DNA from: AC-32 sp963821495
GTDB taxonomy: Bacteria > Actinomycetota > Thermoleophilia > Gaiellales > Gaiellaceae
Length of the DNA stretch: 64,000 nt
Reading direction: 5' to 3'
NCBI GenBank assembly: GCA_963821495.1
Contig: CAWGEA010000003.1
Span: 62,001 to 126,000 of the forward strand
A model generated the notes under the pieces. The model saw only the letters and a list, made by a program, of their open reading frames with translations. It was not told the origin of the DNA and searched no databases. Position 1 is the stretch's first letter. Each line of letters begins with the position of its first letter. Below, in pieces: positions 1-7,591 of this stretch. The position numbers and the translations under genes are program-made.

Positions 1-536
1 TCGAGCGCCTTTTCCTTCGCCTGCACGGTCTTGCGCTCGAAGCGGCGGTCGGCGTTCTGCACCAGCGAGTCGCGCTGGTCGGCGATCCACGGCACCCCGG
101 TCAGCCGCTTCACGCCCGCGCCGATCAGGTTCATCGACAGCGGCGGGCTGGTCGTGATCACGGCGTCGATGCCCTCGCTGCGGACGATCCTCACCGCCGC
201 CGGGATCGCCGTCGGCGCCCAGGTGACGCTCGCGTCCGGAAGCAGCAGCCGTCGACCCGCCAGCCGCGCCTGCGCCAGCGCGAGGTCGACCCCCGTCAGC
301 CCGCGCAGCTCCTCGGAAGGGAGGCGCGCCTTCGGGCCGAGGTAGCGGGCGCGGTGCACGAACGCCTGGGTCGGCGGCCGCAGCTCCTCGTCCCGGTGGA
401 GCCACTTCGGGTCGTCGGGCGCGAGCACGTGCGTCTCGATCCCGAGCGCGGGGAGGTGCGTCGCCAGCTTCAGCGGCCGCTGGACGCCGCCTCCGCCGGC
501 GGGCGGGAAATACATGGTCACGAGCAGGACTTTCAC
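1..536 (-). CDS. Glycosyltransferase family 4, N-terminal part (cut by window edge)
   Basis: Read on the minus strand from a GTG at 536, the frame is open to the window edge and gives about 178 residues. It begins MKVLLVTMYFPPAGGGGVQR, the typical opening of GT4/GT-B glycosyltransferases: first beta strand followed by a Gly-rich loop for the sugar-nucleotide and acceptor. Further in, DAVITTSPPLSMNLIG and GVPWIADQRDSL match the second half of the GT4 N-terminal Rossmann domain. The C-terminal donor-binding domain lies outside the window. It follows the polytopic membrane protein at 747-2747 on the same strand after about 210 bases, so it probably belongs to the same surface-glycan cluster. Substrate unknown. 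Confidence 0.85.
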   Translation of the reverse strand, partial: MKVLLVTMYFPPAGGGGVQRPLKLATHLPALGIETHVLAPDDPKWLHRDEELRPPTQAFVHRARYLGPKARLPSEELRGLTGVDLALAQARLAGRRLLLPDASVTWAPTAIPAAVRIVRSEGIDAVITTSPPLSMNLIGAGVKRLTGVPWIADQRDSLVQNADRRFERKTVQAKEKAL

Positions 537-746
537 TGGATCGCTGACGGCCCGAGCTCACGCGCTCGGCTGCGCGGTCTGGTGTGTCTGGGCCGCTCCC
601 ACCCGTCAAATGCCGGCGAAGCCGGCCTTCGCCGGGCGTCCGCTGCCCGCCGCCGAGCCGTCACCAGTGCTACCAGCACCGCCGACGTCTCGTCGCCGTG
701 CCCCAGAGCAACCAGCCCGCGCCCCGGGGCGAGCGATCTCGTGCCG
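537..746. repeat. Intergenic stretch with a strong palindrome
   Basis: No gene is seen between the glycosyltransferase and the membrane protein. Bases 613-635 form a near-perfect hairpin: arms CCGGCGAAG and CTTCGCCGG around a 5-base loop. There is no T-run, so it does not look like a standard intrinsic terminator. It resembles the other GC-rich palindromic fillers in this window (4765-4793, 7451-7500, 55985-56126). Confidence 0.55.
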
Positions 747-2747
747 TCAACGATCAAGGCGGTAGAGAACGTAACGGGAGCCGGTGTAGGCGCGCGGCAG
801 GTCGAAGTCGCGGCGCACCCGTGTGCGGTCGACGAGCAGCCAGTGCGCGCCGTAGCGGCGGGCAAGGGAGAGCGGGCCGCCGTCACGTACGAACCGGAGC
901 GCGTCGCGGACGCGGGCCGTCGGCCGGTTCGCCTTCGTGTCGGCGACGTGCGAGGTGGGCGCGGCGTTCACGTACACCGGCGCGAACGCTCCCAGCTCGT
1001 ACGCGGTCAGCGGGTCGGAGAAGACGACGTCGCCGTCGGGCACGTCGCGGCGCACGGCGGCAACGAGCTTCTGCGGCAGGCCGAGCCGCGCATGCGGCGA
1101 GCGCGTCCAGTGCGAGTAGCCGTGCACGGCGACCGGGACGAGGAAGAGGGCGACCGCGGAGGCCGCGAGCAGCGGCACGCCCTCGACCTCTGGGATCCTG
1201 CGGCCGAAGAGCGCGGCGGCCAGGAGCGCCGCCACCGCGAGCCCGAACACGACCCAGGTCAGCAGCGGCGGGCCGCCGTCGGCGTAGCGGTACGGCGCGC
1301 CGAAGTCTCCGGGGAAGGCGAGCTGCAGCGCGATTCCCGCGGCGAGAGCGACGGGGAGCACGGCCCAGCCGAGGAAGCCCGAGAGCACGAGCGCCCCGCC
1401 GACGAGCACGAACGGCCGCGGCGAGAAGGCGATGATCCTCCGCGCCTGCGAGATCGAGACCGCGTCCGCGAAATGCGGGAAGACGAACGGCAGCAGCGCG
1501 ATCGTCAGCGTCGCGAGCATCGTCCCGAGCGCGAACGCGCCCCAGAGCCGGCGGTAGGCGAAGACCGCGAGCGGAAGCAGCACGAGGGCGGCGACCGCGA
1601 TCGCGCCCGCGCGCCCGAACAGCTCCGGAGTGAGGCGGTAGCTGTGCAGCCCGAAGACGTCGAGCTCGGCGCCGTACGCCGCGAACGCCCGCCGCAGCTC
1701 TACGTGCGAGGGGCTGTGCGAGGCGGTCTCCTGCACGACCGGCAGCAGCCAGAGCACGACCAGGCCCGCGGGAATCGCAATCGCCGCCAGCGCCGCCGCG
1801 AGCCGCGCGACGTCGTGTCGAGTGTCGAGCGCGGCACGCACCACGAAGAAGCCCGCGAGCCCGACTCCGACGAGCACGGAGTAGGTCGGGTGCACCAGCG
1901 TCATCACGAGCGCGGCGCCGGCGATCGACGCGAGCAGGGCCGCCGACGGCTCCCGCGCGTAGGCGAAGACGAGCGCCAGCAGCGCCGGGAGCACGAGCAC
2001 ACGAGAGGCGGTCGCCGGCAGCGCGAGCGAGTTGTAGGCGCCGCCGTGCCCGGGCGCGAGGCCGAGCAGCGCGAACTCGGCGAGCGCCGTCGCCACGCCC
2101 GCCCAGCGCGAGCGGAAGAGCGTCGTTCCGGCCTCGTAGACGAGCACGAGCGAGAGCGGCAGCAACACGGTCGGGGCGTGCAGGATCGTCGAGGGAGCTC
2201 CGACACCCGCCAGCCGCGCGAGCAGGGCCATCGCGGCGTGCCAGACCGGGAACGCGTAGCCCGGGTGCAGGCCGCCGTCGCGGAACTCGTCGACCGAGCG
2301 CAGCGAGAGCGAGTCGAGCGCGAGCAGCTTCTGCACGCGCGCCATGTGGAAGAAGGCGTCGCCGTCGTAGCGCGAGACCCACCAGAGCGAGATCCCGGCC
2401 GCGATCCCGAGCACGAGCATCCAAACCGCCCAGGGAGAGACCCCGCCCGGCCTACGCGCGGCGAATGGCACCGCCGCGAGCGCGAGCGCGACGAGCAGGA
2501 TCAGCGCGAGCCAGAGCGACCCGTGCACCGCGAACATCAGCGCCGTGGCCGCGAAGATCGCGGTCATGCTCCAGACGAACGCGCCCGCGAACCCGCGGAC
2601 GCCGAGCGCGCGGGCGACCAGCGCGCCCGGGAGCAGGAGGCACGCGGTCGCCGCGCCGAGCCGTAGGCCGAGGCCGACACCCGTGGCGGGCAGCAGGCGC
2701 GAGAGCGCCAGCGCGACCGGCGCCAGGAGCCACGGAAGCAGGGTCAT
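747..2747 (-). CDS. Large polytopic membrane protein, GT-C-like
   Basis: A 666-residue protein with about a dozen hydrophobic segments and a soluble C-terminal part from about residue 560. I do not recognise a named family. The long multi-membrane N-terminal part followed by a C-terminal extracytoplasmic region containing VVFSDPLTAYELGAFAPVYV resembles GT-C type glycosyltransferases or uncharacterised DUF6541-like proteins of actinobacterial surface clusters. Early acidic/His pairs that might act in catalysis (RYDGDAFFHMARVQK, about residues 128-142) fit the GT-C pattern. The start is the ATG at 2747, which overlaps the stop of the ATP-grasp gene by four bases (ATGA). Role inferred: polyprenyl-phosphate-sugar dependent glycosylation. 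Confidence 0.75.
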   Translation of the reverse strand: MTLLPWLLAPVALALSRLLPATGVGLGLRLGAATACLLLPGALVARALGVRGFAGAFVWSMTAIFAATALMFAVHGSLWLALILLVALALAAVPFAARRPGGVSPWAVWMLVLGIAAGISLWWVSRYDGDAFFHMARVQKLLALDSLSLRSVDEFRDGGLHPGYAFPVWHAAMALLARLAGVGAPSTILHAPTVLLPLSLVLVYEAGTTLFRSRWAGVATALAEFALLGLAPGHGGAYNSLALPATASRVLVLPALLALVFAYAREPSAALLASIAGAALVMTLVHPTYSVLVGVGLAGFFVVRAALDTRHDVARLAAALAAIAIPAGLVVLWLLPVVQETASHSPSHVELRRAFAAYGAELDVFGLHSYRLTPELFGRAGAIAVAALVLLPLAVFAYRRLWGAFALGTMLATLTIALLPFVFPHFADAVSISQARRIIAFSPRPFVLVGGALVLSGFLGWAVLPVALAAGIALQLAFPGDFGAPYRYADGGPPLLTWVVFGLAVAALLAAALFGRRIPEVEGVPLLAASAVALFLVPVAVHGYSHWTRSPHARLGLPQKLVAAVRRDVPDGDVVFSDPLTAYELGAFAPVYVNAAPTSHVADTKANRPTARVRDALRFVRDGGPLSLARRYGAHWLLVDRTRVRRDFDLPRAYTGSRYVLYRLDR

Positions 2748-3829
2748 CGCCGCAGCAGCCGCGCGACCTGGACGAGCGCCGGCTTGAGATCGTCCCGCGC
2801 GAAGACCGCGTCCACGTACGGCGGCCGCTGGGGCGCAGGCGACTCCCCGGCCTGGAGGGTGATCGCCCAGCGCTTGCGGGTGCCGTTCGCCGAGACCGGC
2901 TCGACCCGTTCGCCGGTGAGGTCGCGATACGCGATCAGCGGCAGGTCGACACCGCAGGCCGCGGCGAGCCCGTGCCACTGGAACAGCCGCGGGTTGACCT
3001 CCATCAGCTTGTAGGCGCCGTCGCGCGGGTCGCGCTTGAGCTCGACCTGCGAGAGGCCGTGGAACTCGAGTGCGCGCAGCAGCCTCAGGCCCTGCTCGAC
3101 GACCTCCTCGACCCAGACCGCCTCGCCGACGCGACAGGTGCCGACGCCCGGCGGCGTCTGCCGCAGCTTGCGCCCGCAGAAGAGCCCGAGCGCCTCGCCG
3201 TCCCGCGAGAGGTACGAGCCGAGCGTGTAGAGCTCGCCGTCGCCGCCGGGGATCACCTCCTGCACCATCGGCTCGTACGGCTCGGCGTCGACGTATGCGC
3301 GCTCGACCTCCGCGGCGCTCTCGCAGCGGAAGGCCTGCCTGCCGAAGCGGCGCTTGAAGCCCTCGGTCGAGGACGGCTTCACGAGCACCGGGAAGCCGAG
3401 CAGCTCCGCAGCGGCCCGCGCCGCTCCGGCCGAGGCCGGGTGAGCAGTGCGGGGCGTCGGGACACCGACCCGCTCGGCAACCTCGAGCTGCCCGCGCTTG
3501 GTCTGGATCTTCGAGAGCACCTCCCAGGGCGGGAAGGGGTAGAGGAACCTGCCGCCGAGCCGACCCGACGCGCGCGCGATCGCGTTCAGCGGCTCGTCGT
3601 GGGTGGCGAAGATCGGCGACCCTTCGACGTCGAGGCCGGCGAGGAACGAGACGAACGCCTCCTCGTCCTGCGGGTCCGGGGTCAGCACCGGCTCCGCGTA
3701 GCGCGAGCGGAAGCCGAGCGCGCTCTGCCGGTGGTCGAGCGCGAGCACGCGGATCCCGGCGCGACCGAGCGAGCGGATCGCCGCGAGCCCGTTCACCCAG
3801 CCGACGTCGACGACGACCGCCGGCTTCAT
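2744..3829 (-). CDS. ATP-grasp enzyme (carbamoyl-phosphate-synthase-like)
   Basis: 361 residues. The N-terminal pre-ATP-grasp Rossmann part (VVVDVGWVNGLAAIRSLGRA) is followed by the central ATP-grasp fold with VLVKPSSTEGFKRRFG, then the acidic strand MVQEVIPGGDGELYTLG, and the metal-binding strand YKLMEVNPRLFQWHGL, whose E-x-N-P-R is the family's Mg-binding signature. Such enzymes couple ATP to acyl-phosphate formation and ligate a carboxylate to an amine or thiol. It overlaps both neighbours by four bases (GT2 upstream, membrane protein downstream), so it is cotranslated with glycan genes. It may attach an amino-acid or amide group to a surface sugar; substrate not determinable. Confidence 0.85.
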   Translation of the reverse strand: MKPAVVVDVGWVNGLAAIRSLGRAGIRVLALDHRQSALGFRSRYAEPVLTPDPQDEEAFVSFLAGLDVEGSPIFATHDEPLNAIARASGRLGGRFLYPFPPWEVLSKIQTKRGQLEVAERVGVPTPRTAHPASAGAARAAAELLGFPVLVKPSSTEGFKRRFGRQAFRCESAAEVERAYVDAEPYEPMVQEVIPGGDGELYTLGSYLSRDGEALGLFCGRKLRQTPPGVGTCRVGEAVWVEEVVEQGLRLLRALEFHGLSQVELKRDPRDGAYKLMEVNPRLFQWHGLAAACGVDLPLIAYRDLTGERVEPVSANGTRKRWAITLQAGESPAPQRPPYVDAVFARDDLKPALVQVARLLRR

Positions 3830-4698
3830 CGCGCGAGCACCTCCTCGACCGACGAGCCCGCGAGCCAGCGCGCCGTCTCCGCGTAGGTTCGCCCCCGGTC
3901 GCCGCGGAAGGCGAGCCCGCGCAGCCGCAGCGAGAGCAGCAGCAGCCTTCGCGCCCGCTCCGCCTCGCGCCGCCCGCGGTGCTTGGCGAGGAAGCGCAGA
4001 TGACCGCGCACCTGCTCACGGAACATCGGGTTCCAGTTCTGGCGCGTGGAGGCGCCGCCGACGTGCACGAACTCGGCGTCCGGGGTGAAGAGGACCTTCC
4101 AGCCGGCCTGCCGGAAGCGGTAGCACCAGTCCGTCTCCTCGCTGAACATGAAGAAGTCCTCGTCGAAGAGGCCAACGGTATCGGCGGCCTCGCGCCGGAC
4201 GAGCAGCACCGCGCCCATCAGGAACTCGGCCTCCAGCGGCCGGTCGTAGCCGAAGCCGTCGCCGTAGAACGCGTTCAGGGCCCGTGAGCGCGGCGCGAGC
4301 TTGCGCAGGAAGAGGTACTCGGTCGCGAGCCGCCAGAGCGTCGGGAAGCCGCGCACCGAGCGCTGCAGGCGGCCGTCGGGGAAGCGCAGCTTCGGCGCGA
4401 CGACGGCGGCCTCCGGGTGCGCCTCGCCGAAGGCGACCAGCCGCTCGAGCGCGCCGTCGGTCGCCCAGGCGTCGGAGTTCAGGAGCAGGAACCAGTCGCC
4501 GGTCGCGGCGCGCATGCCCGCGTTCGAGCCGCCGCCGAGGCCCTTGTTCTCCTGCTCGATCAGCCGCGCCTCCGGGAAGCGCTCGCGCACGAGCTCGACG
4601 GTGCCGTCGGCGGAGCCGTGGTCGACGACGATCGTCTCGTTGCCGCGGACGCTCTCGAGCGCGTGCTCCACCCAGGGCAGCGCGTTGAACGTGACCAC
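3826..4698 (-). CDS. Glycosyltransferase family 2 (rhamnosyltransferase-like)
   Basis: The product carries the GT2 fold: VVVVTFNALPWVEHALESV at the start, then HGSADGTVELV, NKGLGGGSNAGMRAATGDW and the metal-binding LLNSDAW (D-x-D variant). Then FLMGAVLLVRREA and GLFDEDFFMFSEETDWCYR, hallmarks of WbbL-like rhamnosyltransferases using dTDP-rhamnose. The start is uncertain. The only canonical codon near the fold is GTG 4698, which would clip the first strand. Upstream in frame, a CTG at 4800 overlaps the stop of the flippase-like gene (CTGA) but would add about 30 residues encoded by palindromic filler. The 3' end overlaps the next gene by ATGA. Confidence 0.82.
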   Translation of the reverse strand: MVTFNALPWVEHALESVRGNETIVVDHGSADGTVELVRERFPEARLIEQENKGLGGGSNAGMRAATGDWFLLLNSDAWATDGALERLVAFGEAHPEAAVVAPKLRFPDGRLQRSVRGFPTLWRLATEYLFLRKLAPRSRALNAFYGDGFGYDRPLEAEFLMGAVLLVRREAADTVGLFDEDFFMFSEETDWCYRFRQAGWKVLFTPDAEFVHVGGASTRQNWNPMFREQVRGHLRFLAKHRGRREAERARRLLLLSLRLRGLAFRGDRGRTYAETARWLAGSSVEEVLAR

Positions 4699-4764
4699 GA
4701 CAACGGAAACGCTCGCCTCAGCGATTGTCGAGCCTCCCGAGCGAAGCGATGGGACAAACCAGCT

Positions 4765-4793
4765 CCCCGGAAAGTGCGGAGCACTTTTCGGGG
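4765..4793. repeat. Intergenic hairpin between flippase-like and GT2 genes
   Basis: Left arm CCCCGGAAAGTGC (4765-4777), loop GGA, right arm GCACTTTTCGGGG (4781-4793). This is a 13-bp stem with a single wobble pair. It sits directly after the stop of the gene at 4797-5774 and before the GT2 coding frame, inside an apparent operon. No U-tract follows, so it may be a mobile palindrome (REP-like) or an mRNA-processing hairpin rather than a terminator. Confidence 0.6.
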
Positions 4794-4796
4794 TGT

Positions 4797-5774
4797 TCAG
4801 CCATGGTCCGGCGTCGTCGCGCGCGTGAGGCCGCGCAGGCTCTGCCAGCCGAGCAGCACCGCTCCCGGGACCGAGAGGCAGAGCGTCACGACGAAGAACA
4901 GGAACCCCGTCGCGAACGCCTGGTCGGCGTTGACGCCGAGCCGGCCGAGAAAGCTGACGAAGAACGACTCGCGCACGGCGATGCCGTTGATCGAGAACGG
5001 CACCAGCAGGACGAGGAAGAGCAGCGGTCCCATCACGTAGTAGGGCCGCGGCGGAAGGTCGACCCCGACCGCGCGCCCGGCGAACCAGATCGCGAGCACG
5101 CGCACCGCCTGCACCGCAAGCGTCAGCGTGAAGACGCCGAGGAGGAGGCCCGGGTGGTCGCGGTAGGCGTGGATGCCTTCGTAGGCGGCTCGGATCGGCC
5201 GGTCGACGCGCAGCAGACGCAGCAGCGGCACCGTCTTCGCGAGCAGCGGCCGGACGCGGCGCGAGAAGAGCGCCACCGCGAGGACGAGCGTCGCGAGCAC
5301 GAACGCGCCCTCGATCCAGAGGTAGGGCCCGACGGGATAGCGGCCGATCGCGAGCAGGAAGCCCACCGCGGCGAGCGCGAGCGTGGCCGCGCCGCCGAGC
5401 GCGCGTTCGAGCAGCACCGAGCCCGCGACCTGGCCGCCGCGGCCGGGGTGCCGCCGCACGGTCTCGTAGATCCGCACCGCGTCGCCGCCGACCGCCGTCG
5501 GCAGCAGCTGGCCGGCCGTGTACGCGACGAAGTAGGCGCGGACGAGCCAGCTCAGACGGTCGTGGATCGCGCGGGCCTCGAGCAGGCGCTGCCAGCGCCA
5601 GGCCATCGGCCAGACCGAGCCGATCATGATCGCGACCGCGGCGAGGAAGTAGCCGACGTTCGCGTGCGCGAGCAGGTGCAGCGTCCGCGAGAGGTCGATC
5701 TTCCAGACGAGGTACGCCGTGCACAGACCCGTGACGACGAGCGTCGCGACGAGCCGCAGGGTCCGGTTTCTCAC
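4797..5774 (-). CDS. Lysylphosphatidylglycerol synthase TM-like (UPF0104/AglD) membrane protein
   Basis: 325 residues with about eight transmembrane segments. The early segment KIDLSRTLHLLAHANVGYFL and the signature AYFVAYTAGQLLPTAVGGDAVRIY are typical of the UPF0104 / LPG_synthase_TM family. The family includes the flippase half of MprF and the archaeal AglD. In glycan clusters these proteins are thought to flip or modify polyprenyl- or lipid-linked sugars; that role is inferred here from context. The product ends TTPDHG at 4797. The ATP-grasp-like gene upstream ends three bases before this ATG, so the genes are cotranscribed. Confidence 0.85.
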   Translation of the reverse strand: MRNRTLRLVATLVVTGLCTAYLVWKIDLSRTLHLLAHANVGYFLAAVAIMIGSVWPMAWRWQRLLEARAIHDRLSWLVRAYFVAYTAGQLLPTAVGGDAVRIYETVRRHPGRGGQVAGSVLLERALGGAATLALAAVGFLLAIGRYPVGPYLWIEGAFVLATLVLAVALFSRRVRPLLAKTVPLLRLLRVDRPIRAAYEGIHAYRDHPGLLLGVFTLTLAVQAVRVLAIWFAGRAVGVDLPPRPYYVMGPLLFLVLLVPFSINGIAVRESFFVSFLGRLGVNADQAFATGFLFFVVTLCLSVPGAVLLGWQSLRGLTRATTPDHG

Positions 5775-5777
5775 GTG

Positions 5778-6530
5778 TCAGGCCACTTGCGCATCGGCAG
5801 TGCCGAAGCGTACGTACTCGGCCTCTCCGAGAGCCGCGTCCAGTGCGAGTGCGTGGACGTCGACCCCGTGCAGGAGGCGGCAGAGCTCGGCCTCGCGGTC
5901 GCCGGCGTGCCCCCGCACGTCGACCACGCGCGGACCGTCCACGCCCAGCCGCAGGCACGTCGAGGTCACCCCGTCGGTCACGCCGAGCGCCTCGACAGCC
6001 CGGCGAGCGAGCGCGGCGGCCGGACCGGAGCCCAGCAACGGGTGGAGCTCGCCGCCGGCCGAGCAGGCGGTCACGGTCACCTCGGCGGCACCGGGTGCCT
6101 CCTCGGCCAGGCGCCTGCCCTTCCGATCCTGCGGTGTGACGACGCAGGGGAAGCCGGCCTCGGCCGCCTGCGCGACGAGCGCCCAGCGCACCTGCGGCAC
6201 GCCCGCGTCGCGCAGCCGCTCGCGCTGGCGCAGCCTCGAGCCGAGCAGCACGGCGGTCTCGGGCGAGTGCGGGTGCGGGAGCCGGAAGCGGGCAGCGATC
6301 CGTGCCGCGGCACCGGTCTCGCGCCCCGTCGCGATCACGCCGTCGATGCGCTCGGCCTCGACGAGGCGCTCGAGCGCGGGCTCGTCGTCGGCGCAGAGGA
6401 TCGCGCGGCGGTGGGCGAGCGCGAAGCCCGCCGCGCGCGGGTCGCGGTCGACGGCGACCACATGGAGGCCGCGTGCGCGCGCCGCCGCGATCAACCCTGT
6501 TGCGCCAGCGCCGAGGACGAGCAGCTTCAC
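5778..6530 (-). CDS. Short ATP-grasp-like protein
   Basis: 250 residues from GTG 6530. The N-terminus (MKLLVLGAGATGLIAAARAR) is a pre-ATP-grasp Rossmann domain, and VIATGRETGAAARIAARF followed by GVPQVRWALVAQAAEAGFPCVVTP looks like the ATP-grasp linker and lysine strand. The usual lysine in V-V-K-P is replaced (VVTP), and no E-x-N-P-R-like metal strand is visible. It is about 100 residues shorter than the ATP-grasp enzymes at 2744-3829 and 11040-12251. It is probably a degenerate, non-catalytic or divergent member. It starts the minus-strand glycan operon and is divergent from the eIF2B-like gene 49 bases away. Confidence 0.65.
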   Translation of the reverse strand: MKLLVLGAGATGLIAAARARGLHVVAVDRDPRAAGFALAHRRAILCADDEPALERLVEAERIDGVIATGRETGAAARIAARFRLPHPHSPETAVLLGSRLRQRERLRDAGVPQVRWALVAQAAEAGFPCVVTPQDRKGRRLAEEAPGAAEVTVTACSAGGELHPLLGSGPAAALARRAVEALGVTDGVTSTCLRLGVDGPRVVDVRGHAGDREAELCRLLHGVDVHALALDAALGEAEYVRFGTADAQVA

Positions 6531-6578
6531 GAGAACCGCCGATTTGCGGGGAGAGCTCCGGCAAGCGACAATCTGGCC

Positions 6579-7442
6579 ATGGCCCCCGTCCTGGCCGAGC
6601 GCGTCGAGGAGCTGAGAGCCGACCGTGAGCACGGCGCCAGCTGGATGGCCCGTCGTGCGGTCGAGGCGCTCACCGTGGTCGCGGACGAGCCGGCTCCCTC
6701 GGGCGAGGCCCTGCTCGCGAAGCTCATCGTCGCGGGCACGCAGCTCGCCGACAGCAGGCCCGGCGTGGGCGCGGTGGCGGGAGCCGTCGGCCGGGTGCTC
6801 GCCGCGGCCAGCGCGAACGCCCAGCTCGAGGCCGAGCAGCTGCGCCGCCTCGTGCGCGAGGAGGCGGCTGCGCTGGTCGACGGGCGGCGGCGCGCGGCGG
6901 CCTCGATCGCGATCCAGCTGCGCGACCGACTCGAGGACGCCGTTGTGCTCACGCACTCAGCTTCGGGAACCGTGCGGGAAGCCCTGCTTCGTACGCCGCC
7001 GGCAAGGGTGATCTGCACCGCCTCGGATCCGCTCGGCGAGGGTCGCTCGTTCGCCCGCGACCTCGAGGAGAACGGGCTCGACGTCGAGCTCGTCGAGGAC
7101 TCGCAGGCGCCGCGTCAGCTGGAGTGGGCCTCGCTGCTGCTGCTCGGCGCGGACACGGTCTTCCGCTGCGGCACGCTCTGCAACAAGACCGGCACGCGGG
7201 CGCTGGCCGAGGCCGCCAACGACGAGGGCGTCCCGGTGGTCGTCGCCAGCGAGGTCGTGAAGCTGGCTCCGGTCAGGGCAGTCGACGCGCCGCCGCTGAC
7301 CGAGCCCGAGTTCGAGCTCACGCCGCCCGATCTGCTCGATTGCGTGATGACCGAGGAGGGCGCCTACCTCCCGGAGGAGATCGGCGCCCTCGTCGATCGC
7401 ACGCCGTTCCTGCGCGCCGGCTACGCGATCCTTGGCCGGTAG
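6579..7442 (+). CDS. eIF2B / ribose-1,5-bisphosphate isomerase-like protein
   Basis: 287 residues from ATG 6579. An all-helical N-terminal half is followed by the Rossmann-like C-terminal half of the eIF2B/MtnA/R15P-isomerase superfamily: VVLTHSASGTVREALL, then ASDPLGEGRSFARDL, then LLLGADTVFRCGTLCNKTGT, corresponding to the G-A-D...N-K-x-G-T active-site strand. Members isomerise phosphorylated sugars (5-methylthioribose-1-P, ribose-1,5-bisphosphate) or are translation-factor subunits; the bacterial substrate here is unknown. Its last codons (from 7394) are duplicated downstream (see the repeat at 7394-7567). It is a single-gene transcription unit facing away from the glycan operon. Confidence 0.8.
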   Translation: MAPVLAERVEELRADREHGASWMARRAVEALTVVADEPAPSGEALLAKLIVAGTQLADSRPGVGAVAGAVGRVLAAASANAQLEAEQLRRLVREEAAALVDGRRRAAASIAIQLRDRLEDAVVLTHSASGTVREALLRTPPARVICTASDPLGEGRSFARDLEENGLDVELVEDSQAPRQLEWASLLLLGADTVFRCGTLCNKTGTRALAEAANDEGVPVVVASEVVKLAPVRAVDAPPLTEPEFELTPPDLLDCVMTEEGAYLPEEIGALVDRTPFLRAGYAILGR

Positions 7443-7567
7443 CAGACGGGCGCGCCGGCAAAGCCGGCACGCCCTCTCTGGTCGGCGTCGCAAGCGACGC
7501 CTTGGCGATCGCACGCCGTTCCTGCGCGCCGGCTACGCGATCCTTGGCCGGTAGCAGACGGGCGCGC
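7394..7567 (+). repeat. 62-bp direct repeat duplicating a gene 3' end, with palindromic spacer
   Basis: Bases 7394-7455 (the last 16 codons and stop of the eIF2B-like gene plus 13 bases) recur without a mismatch at 7506-7567. The 50-base spacer contains two small hairpins (GCCGGCaaaGCCGGC at 7454-7468; GGCGTCGcaaGCGACGCC at 7484-7501). A third, degenerate piece of the same sequence covers 7569-7594 and reaches into the stop of the convergent MFS gene. Confidence 0.9.
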
Positions 7568-7591
7568 TGCCGGCTACGCCTGCCTGGGCCG

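Noticed and set aside
354..2666. A very long plus-strand open frame (770 codons) rich in Arg, Glu and Gln
   Set aside because: It is the antisense of the membrane protein at 747-2747. Its low-complexity composition is the usual by-product of GC-rich coding DNA, and the minus frame has clear hydrophobic segments and a coupled start.
4765..4793. Rho-independent terminator
   Set aside because: The stem is strong but no T-run follows on either strand, and the genes on both sides are codirectional and otherwise coupled.
4725..6570. Plus-strand frame extending far upstream of the eIF2B-like gene
   Set aside because: Only the part from ATG 6579 resembles a protein family; the upstream part is antisense to the UPF0104 and ATP-grasp-like genes.
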